Of a stretch of 64,000 bases of DNA, positions 1 to 16,300 are shown piece by piece (position 1 is the first letter of the stretch; the number at the start of each line of letters is the position of its first letter). A program made the position numbers and the translations under genes. The DNA lies in NCBI GenBank assembly GCA_944548615.1, contig OX155973.1, positions 7,243,910-7,307,909 of the forward strand, written 5' to 3'. The notes under the pieces are model-generated. The model was not told the DNA's origin, searched no databases, and was given only the letters and a program-made list of their open reading frames with translations. The stretch is from Micropterix aruncella (lineage: Eukaryota > Arthropoda > Insecta > Lepidoptera > Micropterigidae).

Positions 1-1271
<1,271 letters not shown>

Positions 1272-1340
1272 CTGTAAATTTAAATTGTGTAAACTCTCAC
1301 GGTCTATGCGAACTACCGTTCCAAGATCTCCCAGGCGAAT
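1272..1340 (-). CDS. HERC2: HERC2 window exon 22 (CPH domain, second piece)
   Basis: 69 nt, phase 0 to 0, acceptor tttcattgcag, donor gtaata. Encodes [20 protein letters not shown]..., which aligns with the human CPH segment EGDVGKVIKLDRDGLHDL. It is too short to stand out as an open frame and was found by looking for this motif. The rest of the CPH domain is beyond the left edge. Confidence 0.92.
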
Positions 1341-4300
1341 CTGCAATGAAATATAAATCCTAATTGAGAATTTCAGCTAATCTCTGTCTTATAGTTCTTG
1401 TTACACAATTCTAATTTTGTAAGGATGTATACTTCTCTTTTATAAGCAGGGTGGTATTTTTGTAGTATTTTTGCAACTGTGGTAATTTTCGATTTGGTCA
1501 CGATGAATGGATGACGTCAGAATCTTTTATCGGCTGCCGATTCAAGGCTTTTCAATTTGACCTGTATCGGTCGCCGATTCAGGACATTTTAATTTGACCC
1601 GTATTGACCACCGATTTGGGCATTTTAATTTGAGCTGTATTGGACGCCGATTCGGGGCATTTTAATTCGACCTGTATCGCCGCCGATTCAGGGTTATTTT
1701 AATTTGACCTATTACTGGCCGCCGATTCAGAGAATTTTAATTTGACCTATATTGGACACCGATTTGGGGTATTTTAATTTCACCTTAGTTAGTTAGTTAG
1801 TTTGTCTGGGCTATTTCCCGCACTTGGCCTCTTGATTGGGCCATTGTGCGTGGCTCATGTTTCTATTTATGTTACTCCAGCCAACCCAGGCTGTCCCAGA
1901 AGGTTAGCAGCCTGTTTGGGTTGCTACAGGCCTCCGGGACAGATGCTGGAGATTGCAGTATTCTTGCCCATTGCTCTGCCACGCTCCTGCATTCCATGAG
2001 CACATGCTGTGGCGTTTCTTCTTCCTCCATGCATCCTCTGCATAGAGGGCTGTCTGTCACACCTATGGTAAACAGGTGTTTGTTTAGGGGACAGTGGCCT
2101 GTCATAGTACCTATGACTATACGGATTTTGTCCCTTTTTAATCCGGTGAGGTTGCGGGCAAGTTTTTTAGACGCATCCGGAACCGCGTTCTTTGTTTGCC
2201 TGCATCCTGCGTTTTTTTTCCATTCTTTAAGGTGGGTTTCGTCGGTGTTCCTGCGTAGCCATGTTTTTATTTGGGCCTGGGGTATGGGCATCAAGGGTTC
2301 CGGTCCATATACTATTTCCTCGAAGCGCATTGTGGCATTCCAGTACAAGGACAGAGGTTATAGTATTTTTTGCTAGCGCTTGTAGCACGGAGGCACTGTC
2401 GGAGACAAGTTTCAAGCTTAGGTCTCCGACATCTTTTGCTGCAACTGCCTGTGCTGCTCTGGTGATGCCAATGCATTCTGCTTGGAAGATCGTATTTAAG
2501 TTGCCTAGGGTAGTTGATATTTTGATGTTTAGATCATTTGAGAAGACGCCGGCTCCGGTACCTTGAGTGGTTTTGGAGCCATCTGTGTATATCCTTACTT
2601 CATTTGTACCAGAGTAATCTGCTGGTTTTGCAATGAGTTGGATATTGTATCTTCGATCAAAGACATGAAGATATTATCCTGTCCATGGGTGCGTCCAGAA
2701 GAGGTATTTCTTCTAGAACCCGTTTCGAAATTTTTGAGTGTGGTGTTTCTGTGGTTTGTTTCCACAGTCCATTTGCTCTTATTCTTAGAGCGGCTGCCTT
2801 AGCCTCCTCTTGGATGACAAGATCCAGAGGTCTCATGTTTAGGAGGTACTCTAGTGCGGCCAATGGTGTGGTTCTCATACATCCAGTGACTGCCACACAC
2901 ACTAAGCGTTGCAGGCTCTGGAGTCTCGCTTTCACTGTGGTCAGTTGTGTTCTGGGCCACCATACAAATGATCCATAAGTCAGAGAGGGCCTGATGACTG
3001 ATGTGTACAGCCAGAGTGTGATTTTTGGGTTGAGACCCCATGTTTTCCCCACTAGTCTCAGACACTGCCAAAAAGTTAGGCAGGCCCTCTTTGTTTTGGC
3101 ATCGATATGAGACACCCAGATATTTCACTTCTGTAGATAGGGAGAGTTTGGTGTTGAATCATTTTGGAACTTGTAGTTCTGGTAATTTCCTCTTGTTGGT
3201 GAAGAGGATGAGTTCTGTCTTTTTCGGATTTACTGACAATTTATGTTCGTCACACCATTTTTCTACTATCTGCAAAGCTGAGCGCATGACTTTACATAGC
3301 ATATTTTCTGCGTTTCCATTTATCAATATTGTTAGGTCATCGGCATAACCAATAGTAGTGTAACCCCTTTAATTTCACCTTATTGGCCGCCGATTTAAGG
3401 CATTTTGATTTGAGCTATATAGGCCGCCGATTTGGGGAATTTTAATTTGAGCTGTATCGGCCGCCGATTCAAGGACTTTTAAATTGACTTGTGACGATCG
3501 CCGATTTGGGAGATTGTAATTTGACCTGTATCAGCCGCCGATTCAGGGCATTTTAATTTGAGCTCATGTTTAAAATTTAATATCTCCGAAAGTATTCAAC
3601 AGATTTTTGAATTTTTTTATAAAATAATTTACATGTATCATTGCCTAGTATTTTTGACCTAGAGCACGCAGTCATTATAAAACCTCAATAAATACCTTTT
3701 CATAGGGATAACAACAGACGACGGACCAGCCAGCTGCCACGGTTTCCGCAATGTACTGGGCGTAGTCATCGTCGGAAGTGAAATCGGCTCGCGTCTTGTA
3801 AGCCACAACTAAGGTGTGATGCTGGAAATAACAAAAGTTTGTAATTGAGTCAGTATCGGTCCGTTTTAGAAGGTTTATTTTAGGCAACAGCATGTATAGA
3901 AGTGACTCATGGGTGAGAGAGAGTGACTCATGGGTTTTCTATGACTTACCTACATTCTTATACAGGCTGTTTAAATTCTGACGTAATTTTCTTTGTCCAT
4001 TTTATTATTTAACCCGTTGAGTATGATACGACCAAATCTGGTTCTGAAACAATTATCCGTTGAGTATGATATGACCAGATCTGGTTCCGCGTTTTTTTCA
4101 CTTCTTTGACGTTCTCGTATTTATTCATAATTATCTAATTGTTTTACAAAATGATATTTCAATATTCTATATTCGAAATTTCAATGCAATCATTGTGCAG
4201 TTGTTCTTTTTATGATTGGTGTAGTAGTTTCGTAGTTATAGTACTTTAAGTCGATGTCGCCGAAAATCCTGCAAAAGAGACAGATGCATCCATGAAAATA

Positions 4301-7300
4301 CCCATTTACTCCAAGGGTTAAAACTGACGAATTCCTCTGTATGTACATTCATTATAGTTATTTTTAGGAATTTAAATATGCAAAATTTTATATACGCGTA
4401 TGAAATGGCAATTGTTTGCCAGTTTGTTTGTTTGTTTCTACTCTTTATTGCAAAAAATCACAATGGGCAGGTTAATTATCATATGACAATCTCTTAAAAA
4501 CAAAAACTTACAATGAATTGTTTATACAAGGTGAGTTTTTAATTAGTGACATCCTTGAAATGTGTGAATCAGTACGAGCAAATAAGCAACTTTTGACAAG
4601 AAATTGTCGAATCAAATAGTATAATAAAATTATTTTAAAATTGCATTTTATTCCAAATGATTTAGAAAAGTTTGAGAATCGATCAGCAGTTTTATTTGAC
4701 CTTGCTAATGGATCGAGGTCGTTGAACTCGGCGGCATTGAATGGCATTCAATAACACAATAGTCGCGAAGCAAGACCACAGATGGCGCTGCACTGTTATT
4801 TCTGATTGATGTATTTTGAGACATTTACCATCACTTATTGAACCTTTTTAAAAACAGAATAGATATTACAAATAAAACAGTGCCTAAAAGATACGTAAAG
4901 TTGAAAAACAGGTTTTTTATTCTATTTTACTATTGCCATCTATCGGTTATTCACGCAACTATTGTAAAATGTAATTATAAGCTCATTGAAAGTAATCATT
5001 CGAACCGCTAGATTGAAATCTTTGTTTTTTGATTGATTTCTTCTAAATGACTGCTTTTTTAAAAAATATTAGGTACATTTTAGGCTATCTTATTTGTAAT
5101 GTTTATTCCATTTTAAAAATGGTTCAATAAATGGTGGTAAATGTCTCAAATATTCAAAATAAATCGATCAATAATAACAGTGCAGCGCCATTTGTAACCT
5201 AGCTTCGCAACTATTGTGTTATTGAACGCCATTCAATGCCGCCGAATTTAACCACCTTCATTCATAAGCAAGGTCAAATAAAACAGCTGATCGATTTCCA
5301 TACCTTTCTAAATCATTTGGAATATTTGATTCAACAATTTCTTGCCAATAGTTGCTTATTTGCTCCTACTGATTTACCCATTACAAGGATTCGTTTTCAA
5401 TTCAGTAAATTTTATCCCATTGGAAAATGGTGACCTAGCCGGGAATCGTACCCAGAACCATAAAATGTAAGATCAGGCGACCTAAACACTATGCATCTGG
5501 TCCGTGTGGCCAAAGTCATTTGAGATGTTGGAGGAGACCTTGATCAAAGACAATTCTATCATGTAATTTCAATATTGGCACCTCAAACCAAATTTAGCCA
5601 AAACTGTGTCAACAAGAATGAAGTGAATTCATCTCAACAAGAATGAAGTGAACAGGAAAACTAGATCTGACCTTGTCAATAAATCAATCACCAATGGTGC
5701 TTTTCCGAGAAACTTACGTTAATTTCTATATATTTTTTGCAAGTCTTTCAATACTTACCAAGTCTTTGGGCAATCCTGAAGCGTCCGAGTCAGTGTCGCT
5801 GCTGTTGTCGTCGGTGGCTGCGAAAGGATGCTCCAGTAGCCAAGCCACCATGTTGGCAACGTTGCTCGTCGAACCTAAAAGAAGAATCATTAAGAAATTG
5901 TGGAATTAGTCGTTTGATAAATTTTTTGAGGAATTCGGAAAACATGTAAAGTAGATCGGGGACTGTAGCGGACATCAGGAAAGCATGAGAGTGAGAGATA
6001 TTGCGGATATCGGTATTTTAAGAAGAGGCTATCGCTTCGAAAAGCCAGCCGAGATGTGAAAGGAGTCAAGACGATTGGAAAAGAGAAAATGTAACACCAA
6101 GCCACGGCCGACGTTTGTGAGGAGTCAAGGCGTGCCAGAAAGGGATGAAACGAGGCAGACAGCCCACTATCATGCGGCCCGGCAAGTGACAATGCATATG
6201 TTACTGGCCGACCGCCTCAGAAGCAGCAGCAAGCCACCGCGAAATTTCTGTCTGCCTAAAGGTGAGCTTAAAAGACTTGGGACGAAAACAGTCCACTGTC
6301 TAGTTACGCCACTGGCCCGTAAGAAGCCAAAGCCTTTTTATTTGTTGTGTGGGGCTTTTCTAAAGTCTTTATGAACACTGCTAACCTATTGTATTCGCCA
6401 CCTACTATAGTTCTGCGCTAAGCCTTGTGTCATTTAAGAACCTCAAAAGGCTTTTGGCGCCAGATTGTTTTACCTCCTCAGGTTGGAGGTAATGACCACC
6501 CAAGTGGGTGTATCTTTTACGCATCAGCGGGCCACACTCGCACATGAGATGCTGGGGAGTTTCCTCTGTCCCTTGGCAGAACCTGCACATTTTTGTGTCT
6601 CGGTGCTTGAAGTTGAATATATGTTTGTTCAGGCCACAAGGCCCCGTGAGCGCCCTCACCAGTATGCGTAGATTGTTCCTATTTAGCGATAAGGCCTCAC
6701 AGGACGTCTTACGATCGTAAGCCTTAATTAGCGCTTTGGAATGCTTCAACCCTGGCGTGTTGTTCCAGTGGTTCACGGATTGATCTAAACATATTTGTTT
6801 GAGCATTGGGTTTGCAAGGCTTTTTGGTATGCCACAGCAAGGTTCAGGGCCGTATTACCTTCCCTTTGCTCCGGTCTTAGCAAGTTCATTGGCTTTTTCA
6901 TTTCCCTCGATTCCTGCATGGCCGGGAACCTATCTTAGAATTACCCTGTTATTTTCGCCCAGGGAATTCAGTAGTGATACGCAGTTTTGCACTAGCTTTG
7001 AATTAATGGTATTCGAGGCTAGTGCAATAAGAGCTGCATATTATGGGGATTCCAGGTGCGCGGCGCTATAGAACAAGCGTCAGGGAAAACAAGAATTCCT
7101 GAAAACAGTCCAGTAGATGATCAGTGGTTCCTAAACTTCTTTAGATCAGAACCCTAAGTAAGTCGCTTACGTTTGGCGGAACCCTTTGCCGGGTGGTTTG
7201 AGGGGCCACGAATAACTTCCATTCATAGCACCACAGCCATTTTTAAAAAATAACCACTTATTGAAGGAACCCTTATTGAAGCACCCATTATTTGCCACTT

Positions 7301-10300
7301 ATTGAAGCACCCATTCGAGTGCTTTTATATTGAAATTAGGTTACTTTGAAGAAACATCATGAAACACAAGAGCCAAATCAATTCAAATCTAGTAAAGAAT
7401 TAAGTGGACAATAATAGCCTGATATATCACTTGTAATTGCAATTTAATTTTGCTTAACAAGTTGTCGAGAGGAAATTTGCGGAACCCTTAAAGAGTCCTC
7501 GCGGAATCCTTAGGTTCCGCGGAACACAGTTTGGGAACCGCTGCAGTAGATAACGAAGCCAAGATGTTCTTCTTCATCCTGGATTTCTTCTTCGGGCTAT
7601 TTCGCCTTGAATTATTACATGCATTAGTTTTATCTAGCGGTTACAGATGGATTAAATCATCACAACAATGTGGCGTTGTATAATAACAATTTACAGTCCA
7701 GACAACAAATACTTACTCAAAGCCTTAATCGCCATGTCGATAGCTTTCTTGGAGAAGCCCATCTCTAAAAGTTGCTTTGCGAGCGGGGAAATTGTCGCCT
7801 TCACCTTTCCCTTTGACACTTCTGCATTAACCGTCGAAGCTGGCACTGGAATTGAAACATCTATTATTTCACAATTGAAATTGATTATTTTGACAACTGG
7901 AATATGAGCGAGGAGATAAAAATTCGCATTGGAAAATCCAGAAGTGCATTCTTTAAGACGAAGAAGGTATTTTGAGGAAGAAAAACCAACCTTCAGCTGA
8001 GGATTAGACTTCTAAGATGCTGCGTATACTTAACATTATTATATGGGACAGAAAGTTGGACCTTTAGACATGCCATTAAGGAAGCTTGAGGTCTTCGATG
8101 TGACCGGATGATACTATGTATAAGCTGTCACAAATGAAGATGTCTTAAATTGTTTAAGCAAGAACATAGAAACATCAAGGACAATAAAAACTTGCAAATT
8201 GGAATACTTTGATCAGGTGGTCATAGTCCATTCCCTTAAGACTGGAATTGATGGTTTCTATATTACCCCTGTAGAGGTCAGAGGATGATTTCCAGCTAAG
8301 AGCCAAATGGTTTATTGACAACTACATCTAAAACTTGCAACTGTTAAGTCATTCCTTCTGGAATTGTCCCCATATCAGTATTCAAAGATTAAATGTTTGT
8401 CTTCTGTTTAGGTGTCCGGTAACCTCAAAATGCATCAAGTACAAGCAAGCCGCGAGGTTTTCTTTAATGTTCCAGGAGGCTGTCCCATACAAAATTTAAC
8501 CAGTTCAATGCCAGTTCCTCCGTCAGCCCAGTTCCAGCCCTGATCCTAACGAGACAGCCTGAACACCAAATATAACTCAAATTTTTTTTTAGAAAAATAT
8601 TTTGTCTAATATGGAAATATTCGGGCTAATACGGAAATCGGATTACCTTGTATTGAAGTATGTGTGGAATCTGAATTACTGGTACCAATAGAGGGGCTGC
8701 CTGGTCTGTCCAGCGGATTGGCAGCAATGTCACTATCGGTCGAACATTCCGCATCTTCTAATTCTGAAATAAATTAAAATGAATGTGAAACATTTGACAA
8801 ATCAAATCTAATCAAAAGTTTCAACAAAGAAGGCAACACTGCATTCAAGGTCAATATTAGAAGTAGAATGTGCGTATGTTTGTCTTGGTTGGTTGAAAAC
8901 TGCTGCAAAAATTTGTACATCTTGGAATTCGAGGGAATATTCCGAGTTGGATAACAGACTTCTTAACTGGCAGGACCTTTCAAACTTACAGCGTGAAAAG
9001 AGGTGACTTAACCGATGCACCGCCGAAAATGCCTATAGACAATTTACGGTAAATGATAGATCCGCGCGTAGCCGTTTTAGCCGACCCCATATATGTTATA
9101 CAAATATATTAATATATTATAATACAATTGATATATTATATACTATATAATATACATGACTATAGATTATATAATATATAATCTATATATATAAAACAAA
9201 GTCGGGTTGTTCTCGAGCTTATAACTCGAGAACGGCTGGTCCGATTTTCATGGTTTTTGATTTGTTGTATTTGTCTCCGTCCCGAATAGCAGAATAACTA
9301 TTAAAAACAAAAATTGCAAAATTGACGAAAAATTAAAATAAAAGAAAAACATTTTCCCATACAAAATGTAAATTCGTGTTTTTCTCATGGTCAGTTGTAC
9401 GTGGCATGTTCACGTGTCGGCAAATCATCAGCTTTATTTGTTCTTGCTCCTGATAAAAATACAAAAAATGTCGTATATCACAAGGTGCTTCAATGAAGAG
9501 AATTAAACCGAGTGCATCCCATGCTGCACAATATGTAAATAGTTTAATTCAATCATGCCTTGCTGACACACGATTGATATACTTATTTTTTGTACTTTTA
9601 TATTTCTTTTCGTGTTATTATCTTAATAAAGTAGTGAACTTAATATTTATTTTGTATTCATTGTATTACTTTCATAAAATTATAAATTAAGTTCAGCTAA
9701 TCTGTAACACGGCATTCATTGACTGTTAGGCGGTACGAAGTTCACCGGGTCAGCTAGTATACTATAAAATTAACAAATATATTATATTATATTCATGACT
9801 AACAAAAAGAATTATTAGATAATAAGAGGGAATTCATGAAAAAATAATATTGTTAGTATTTACATAAGAAATCGACCAAAAAGTTAAGATACCGTTTTTT
9901 GCGCGCAAAGACTGGCTTCCGACGAAATCTGAATATTTACTGTATCCAGTGGAGTACCCCAAGGGTCAGTACCGGGTCCAGTCTTGTTCATCGTGTATCT
10001 TACAGATCTTCAAGTCGCAGAATCACATACTTTGCTGACAAACGGCAAATGACAATATTCTTTAGTAAATGCCCAATTATAAGCAGTTAATAGAGGGAGA
10101 AGAAATATATATAGTAATACTTTCACAAGGAAAAACAATTTTAAAAAATCATTTATAAACTTAATCATATCCCTCTTAGTGAAAAGAGTGAGGTGCGCGT
10201 TCTGGGTTTAGTATCAGATAATAAACTGCTGTTTGATAAACACATTGACTATGCTACCGGAAAAGCTCATAAAATGTTAGGATTCTTACATCGCTAAACC

Positions 10301-13300
10301 GTTTAGCGATGTAAGAACCCTTAAGATTTTATACTTCTCCTATGTACGCAGCATTCTCGAATACGGATCTATCATTTGGTCGCCTCAGTATACAGTCTAT
10401 AAAAATAGAGTTGAGAGACTCCAGAAGTACTTCATGAGACATCTCGATTTCAAATCGTTTCAAACCTCCGAAAGTTACTCAGAGAGACTTAACCGTCATA
10501 ACATGGACTCACTCGAGGATAGGCGCCTCCAATATGATATACGTTTTCTGTACAATATTATTAATAATAAAATAGACAGTCCCTATTCAGTTGGCAGAAT
10601 CTCCTACCGAATCCCAAATAATAAGACAAGGGCTCGCGATTTATTTTATCTACCGAGAGTCAATACCAATTATGGTCAAAATATGTATTTTTATAGAGCA
10701 CTTCGATCATATAACCTAAACTTTCAATGTTTGGATATTTTTAATTTATCTCAAATACTTGCTTCGAAGAAATTAGAAATACGATAAACAGCCTTCGGGT
10801 TTGATTGGTATTTCTTCTCCTGTTAGGTACGTAGGCCATGGTAATGGTTACTACACTATAACAATGCTTTCTAGCCAGTATAATATTTTCTATAAAAGTT
10901 CATATGTATATTACATTATAAATACATTGTGATGTGATACATTATATATATTTATATTAACTATACTTTTACATTTTATTATTACCTTATCGTAATATTT
11001 ATATTAATTTATTATTTGTGCACGTGAATGTATGTATATATGTATGTATGTTATGTATCATCATATATCTTAAATATATCTACATAACCCATAATGTGGC
11101 TTCTCTATCCCTTTCCCCTTATTTATACCTGCTATTTTTTCATAGCTCATTGCGCTGTAACAAAAGACTTAGTTTAATTGTGAAAACTTTTAATTGGCCT
11201 TAGATTTGTATAATATGTGTTAGCATTAAGTATAAAACGCTGTAAGTTTTCCGAAAAATAAAAATAAAATAAAATAAAAATAAGTATACGAGTATATAAT
11301 AATAGTATTTTAAGTATATAAGTAATATAAGTATACAGACAAAGAGACAAATAAATATAAAAATGTGACCTTACCACTTTGCTTGATCTCCGAGGTGAGA
11401 TGTTGCAGTATTGTGAGAGCGGCTATAGCCAGCTGATGCGGGTGTGGAGCGGCTCGGAGAGGCGATGGGCGAGTCGCAAGTGCAAGCAATCTTCTAATCG
11501 CAGCACCTCTGCAGCCATGCGATGTTATATCTAATGAATGAAATTATTATTTTTATTATTATTATATATTTAACAGGAAGGCAGCCTAAGCTGATGCGCC
11601 TGAGTCCGTGCTTGCAGTATATTTCTTGTGGAATAAGTCCAATTTATTCTTAAAGCCATTGACACTTTTGTCATTGATCAATTCACTAGGGAGAGCATTC
11701 CATTCGTATACCACTCGACTTCTGAGGTAATGTTTCTTGGGATTTGAATGGAATGATTCACGCTGGAGTTTCAGATGATTCCTACGCAGATGTGTGTTGG
11801 TGTTCATGGTGTAGATAGTCCAGGAACGTCATACGATGCAGTCAGGATCTTATAATCTATACTAATATTATAAAGAGGCAAAGTTTGTGAGGTTGTAGGA
11901 AGTAATCGCTGGATCTACTAAACCGATTTTGAAATTTTTTTTACCAATAGAAAGCCACGTTATTTGTCAGTGTCATATGGCTATATATTAATCCGAAAAA
12001 TGAAAAGATTTTTCGTGGTAGTTGGATTTGCAAAGTAAGTCGGAGAAAAAACGGCCGAATGAAAACGTTTCTTACGAACGCTGCTTTAACGATGAGAGAT
12101 ATATGATTGAGTTCTAGAGAAAAGTTGTAGAGCTTGGTAATGCCTACAAAAAAGTCAGCGACAGCATATGTCTAAATTTTATATTTAAGTCACAAAAAGT
12201 AGTTTTTTACATTAAAAAAATAATTTAAATCGTTAGGTCAATTGGTCATATTATCAACAATTATGAATTCATATCTAAATAAGTAAATTTATCGTCTCAA
12301 GTGTTTAAAACAAAAGACTTTTTCCTTTTACTGCAATAAATTTCCCTTTTACTGCATAAATGGTTAAAGAGATGACACTCACAAATAAGACACTCGCAAG
12401 AAACACTCACAAATAACGGTAATATAGTCAAATTGGCATGCAAATACATATGCAGTAAAAATATAACCCTTCTTTTGGCAGTCAGGAAATAAATCATAGC
12501 ACTCAGTACTAACCGAACCACACTCATAATTTTATCACAAGTAAAAAGTTTTACTGCCCAACGAAGTGGGCACGGGTCAGCTAGAATTAAATATTATCAA
12601 TAACTCGTCGGAGTTGCGCGGCTCGTGTGTATTAACTAATTTCATAAATGGTAAAATAAAATAGGAATATTAAGTTTGGGCACCAGATTCGTAAACAAAT
12701 AAATATAATATTAAATAATCTCATGAATCAAATGTTGAAATGAACCAGATGGAGAACAAGAGATACACAACAATTAAAAAAAACTTCAAGATAAAAGATT
12801 CATTACATAAAAAGAATTCATTAGATAAAAAAAATACATCTATAATAAATACAAGCAGAGCTGCCATGGAATTCATCAGCCGGGGTCAGGCTGTCATAAT
12901 ATTATTATTACACTTCTGGGGGGTGATCGCAGTACTCCGGACTAACGACCGGCTGTGGTAGGTTAGAACAAGTCTTGCCACATGTGAGGTTTCACCTTAC
13001 AACCCATTCACTCACTCTTTAAAGCCATACAATTTACAGCCTACTCTTCCAGGAACTTGAACTAAATATCTGCAGTAGAGATACTTACTCAAGTACGCCC
13101 CTGCTATTAGTAGACAAACATCACAGGAATCATATAATATTAACAAATTATAATTAGATGACTGACAATTTCCATCTCGATTTTATTTATTTAACTTGAC
13201 ATTTGTACCATTTTATTGATTATTATATTATTACTATTATTTCTAATTGTCTCCCATAATCAATTATATTTCTTATTTATAGGACCATTTAATTTTAATA

Positions 13301-16300
13301 TTATAATTTCATGACTAACTGTAGTTATAAATATCTAATATAACTCAATTGTGTGGTGAGTCTCTAATGAAATATTTAGTATAAATTTTAAAGTTATTTT
13401 AACATTAACCCCTTGAGTATGATACGACCAAATCTGGTTCTGAAACAATTATCCCTTGAGTATGATACGACCAGATCTGGTTCCGCGTTTTTTTCACTTC
13501 TTTGACGTTCTCATATTTATTCATAATTATCTAATTGTTTTACAAAATGATATTTCAATATTCTATATTCGAAATTTCAATGCAATCATTGTGCAGTTGT
13601 TCTTTTTATGATTGGTGTAGTAGTTTCGTAGTTATAGTACTTTAAGATCGATGTCGCCTAAAATCCTGCTAAAGAGACAGATGCATCCATGAAAATACCC
13701 ATTTACTCCAAGGGTTAAGAGGCTCTATAAAGTGTCTAAACAACTATGTAAAAGTTTTTGAAGACAATAAATGCAATTTGATTTGATTCGATTGATTCGA
13801 TTTGATCAGCGCGAGGTGCGATGCTCTGACAAGGGCGTCAGTTAGGGCAACGAAATCAATGAAATGAAATACTAATATCTCAAATGTCAACGTGCTTACA
13901 AACAAATGGTCATAAAACAGAACGGTCCGCGAAGAACATCACTTCTGGAGCCGCGGCAGCCAGAGAGATTTCTAAGCATGGCAGCGACTCTCAGCAGCGC
14001 AGGAAGTAGGAGGATGACGATAACATCTCATCCATCTGCTCCGTCCTCCACGAAATTAATCGCACTTAACCCTTGGAGTAAATGGGTATTTTCATGGATG
14101 CATCTGTCACTTTTGCAGAATTTTCGGCAACATCGACGGCGCTCGACTTAAAGTACTATAACTACGAAACTACTACACCAATCATAAAAAGAATAACTGC
14201 ACAATGATTGCATTGAAATTTCGAATATAGAATATTGAAATATCATTTTGTAAAACAATTAGATAATTATGAATAAATATGACAACGTCAAAGAAGTGAA
14301 AAAAACGCGCGACCAGATTTGGTCGACTCGTACTCAACGGATAATTGTTTCGCGACCAGATTTAGTTGACTCATACTCAACGGGTTAAATTGATTCATCA
14401 ACCACAAAAGATCACAAGAGTTCCCATAAGTGAAAAATCATAAGCTGTAACCCTATTTTAAATTTTAATGCTGATTTTAATAATGGATTTGCGATTTATA
14501 TTTATTAGGACCACATTTTAAGGCAATTTAGTTTTATGACCATTTTATTACAATGTTTAAATAATGTATTGTACTATTAGAGCCCTGTCCACCCTAGAAC
14601 GAGTTAGTCCCAGCTGGGTGACAGAATTAACCTTTTAATTTGTGAAGTAAAAACTCGCCCGTACCGTTTCGAAGGCGAAACCGTCGAGCGTGAAATCGGC
14701 GTGAATCGACGGCCTTGAGAAAAACGTCCATAAGTTATAAACCACTATACGGATCATAAAAAGAAGAACTGTAAAATGATCGCATTGAATATCAATTTTT
14801 TTAACTGCCCATTAGACATTTTGACGTAGGTAGGCGATCGTCCCGAGCGGGACGTTACACATTGGAGGGTTAAATAAGCATGAGGTTTTGCCAATCGGTT
14901 CCTGTTAGTTTCGTAGCCAAAACCAATGTTTTACAGAAATGAATTCTTAATAAAAAAATAAATAACTTACCTTCGTCAGATTGCGAAGGAGTATAGCCAG
15001 TATCTTCTGTAGGCTGCGATGGCGGTGGCAGAAGTAGTACTTTTCGTAAACGCGATTGATTACTCAATAATCGGCGACTGGAGCAGAGAGCGTAGAATTC
15101 AATGTGCTGCCGTTTCAGAGCCATTTGATCTATGGTAGCTAAAAAGACAAAATATTCATAAATATAACCTAAAGCCAGTAAAAACCTCCCTTAACCTTTC
15201 AGGCCTCAGCCCCTCAGCCGATTAACAAATTGATGTCCAAAAAAATTTTAGTAAAAATTAGTAAAAAAAATGATATATGACACTGTTTCACCAAAACATT
15301 ATTTTACTGCCAAACCATTGTACCCATAATTAAAATGAAACATATTTACATAATAAAACATAATAAAATAAAAGAAATTAAATTAAAATAAAATTAAAAC
15401 GGGCCCGTCACGCTAAATCGTGTTGTGGCCGATATCGGCCAATCGGGGCCTGAGGGGTTAATAAGCTGGTGATAAAAACGGAGTTTTCATGGAACTCAAT
15501 TGCGGGGATATAATAGGTTTAAGACAGCGAGCATACCCCTTCTTACCCATTCACTCCCCAACCATAGCCATAGAATGTTAGATGCGGAAATTCCTGTTTT
15601 AGATTTTAATACTATTTCCGTGAAAGAATTATTATTATTATTCCCATGGAAGTGGTAATTCTACAATAAGGTGCGGGAGTATAAAGTTATATCTAAAGAG
15701 TGCAGTGCCTCTAAGACTTCATTAGCTAAATGATACTGTTTAGAAGCCAAATCAACAGCCAGAAATCAGTCGGTAGCTTTTTGGCTATTGGGAAAGGTTT
15801 TATTAGGGTGGAAAGCTTTCACCTTTTAAGTCGTTTTGCATGGAGTCGTTCTGTGTGAACCATGTAGCATTGGCGATTGATGGCCTTTAAACTTGGCATC
15901 TAGTTAATTTCTTTAATTTTTTTTTTTTAAGTTAGCTATCCATCCATGTGCATTTCAAGTTATTTTACGCAGATTTTATAGGGTAAGCTGTCTGTCCTTT
16001 CTCGATTTCCCGATGGGGCCTAGCACAAATCCTTGAGGAACCCCCGCTTAAATCTTCTGAAAGCTAGACCTTGCCTCATTTGTCTTTTTTTTTTGGAATA
16101 TCCGCTCTGCCCTTTGGCAAGCCACCATGTTGGCGAATGAATCAGCTCATATCGCTGCTTGCAGTATTCTTTCCTCGAGCTGTGCTACTGGGTCTATAGG
16201 AGCTTGTTCCAGATTCCGCTGTGATTCCACTGTGCGCTATTTTTATTTACCTTTTACTGTTTACTTTTTATGTTACTATTTACTTTGTCTTTTCTACTCT

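Noticed and set aside
1846..3348. Several plus-strand frames of 80-176 codons
   Set aside because: Antisense shadows of the family Y LINE.
5427..5515. Functional tRNA gene
   Set aside because: B-box-like and A-box-like motifs are present but no cloverleaf or acceptor stem can be paired; at most a SINE head.
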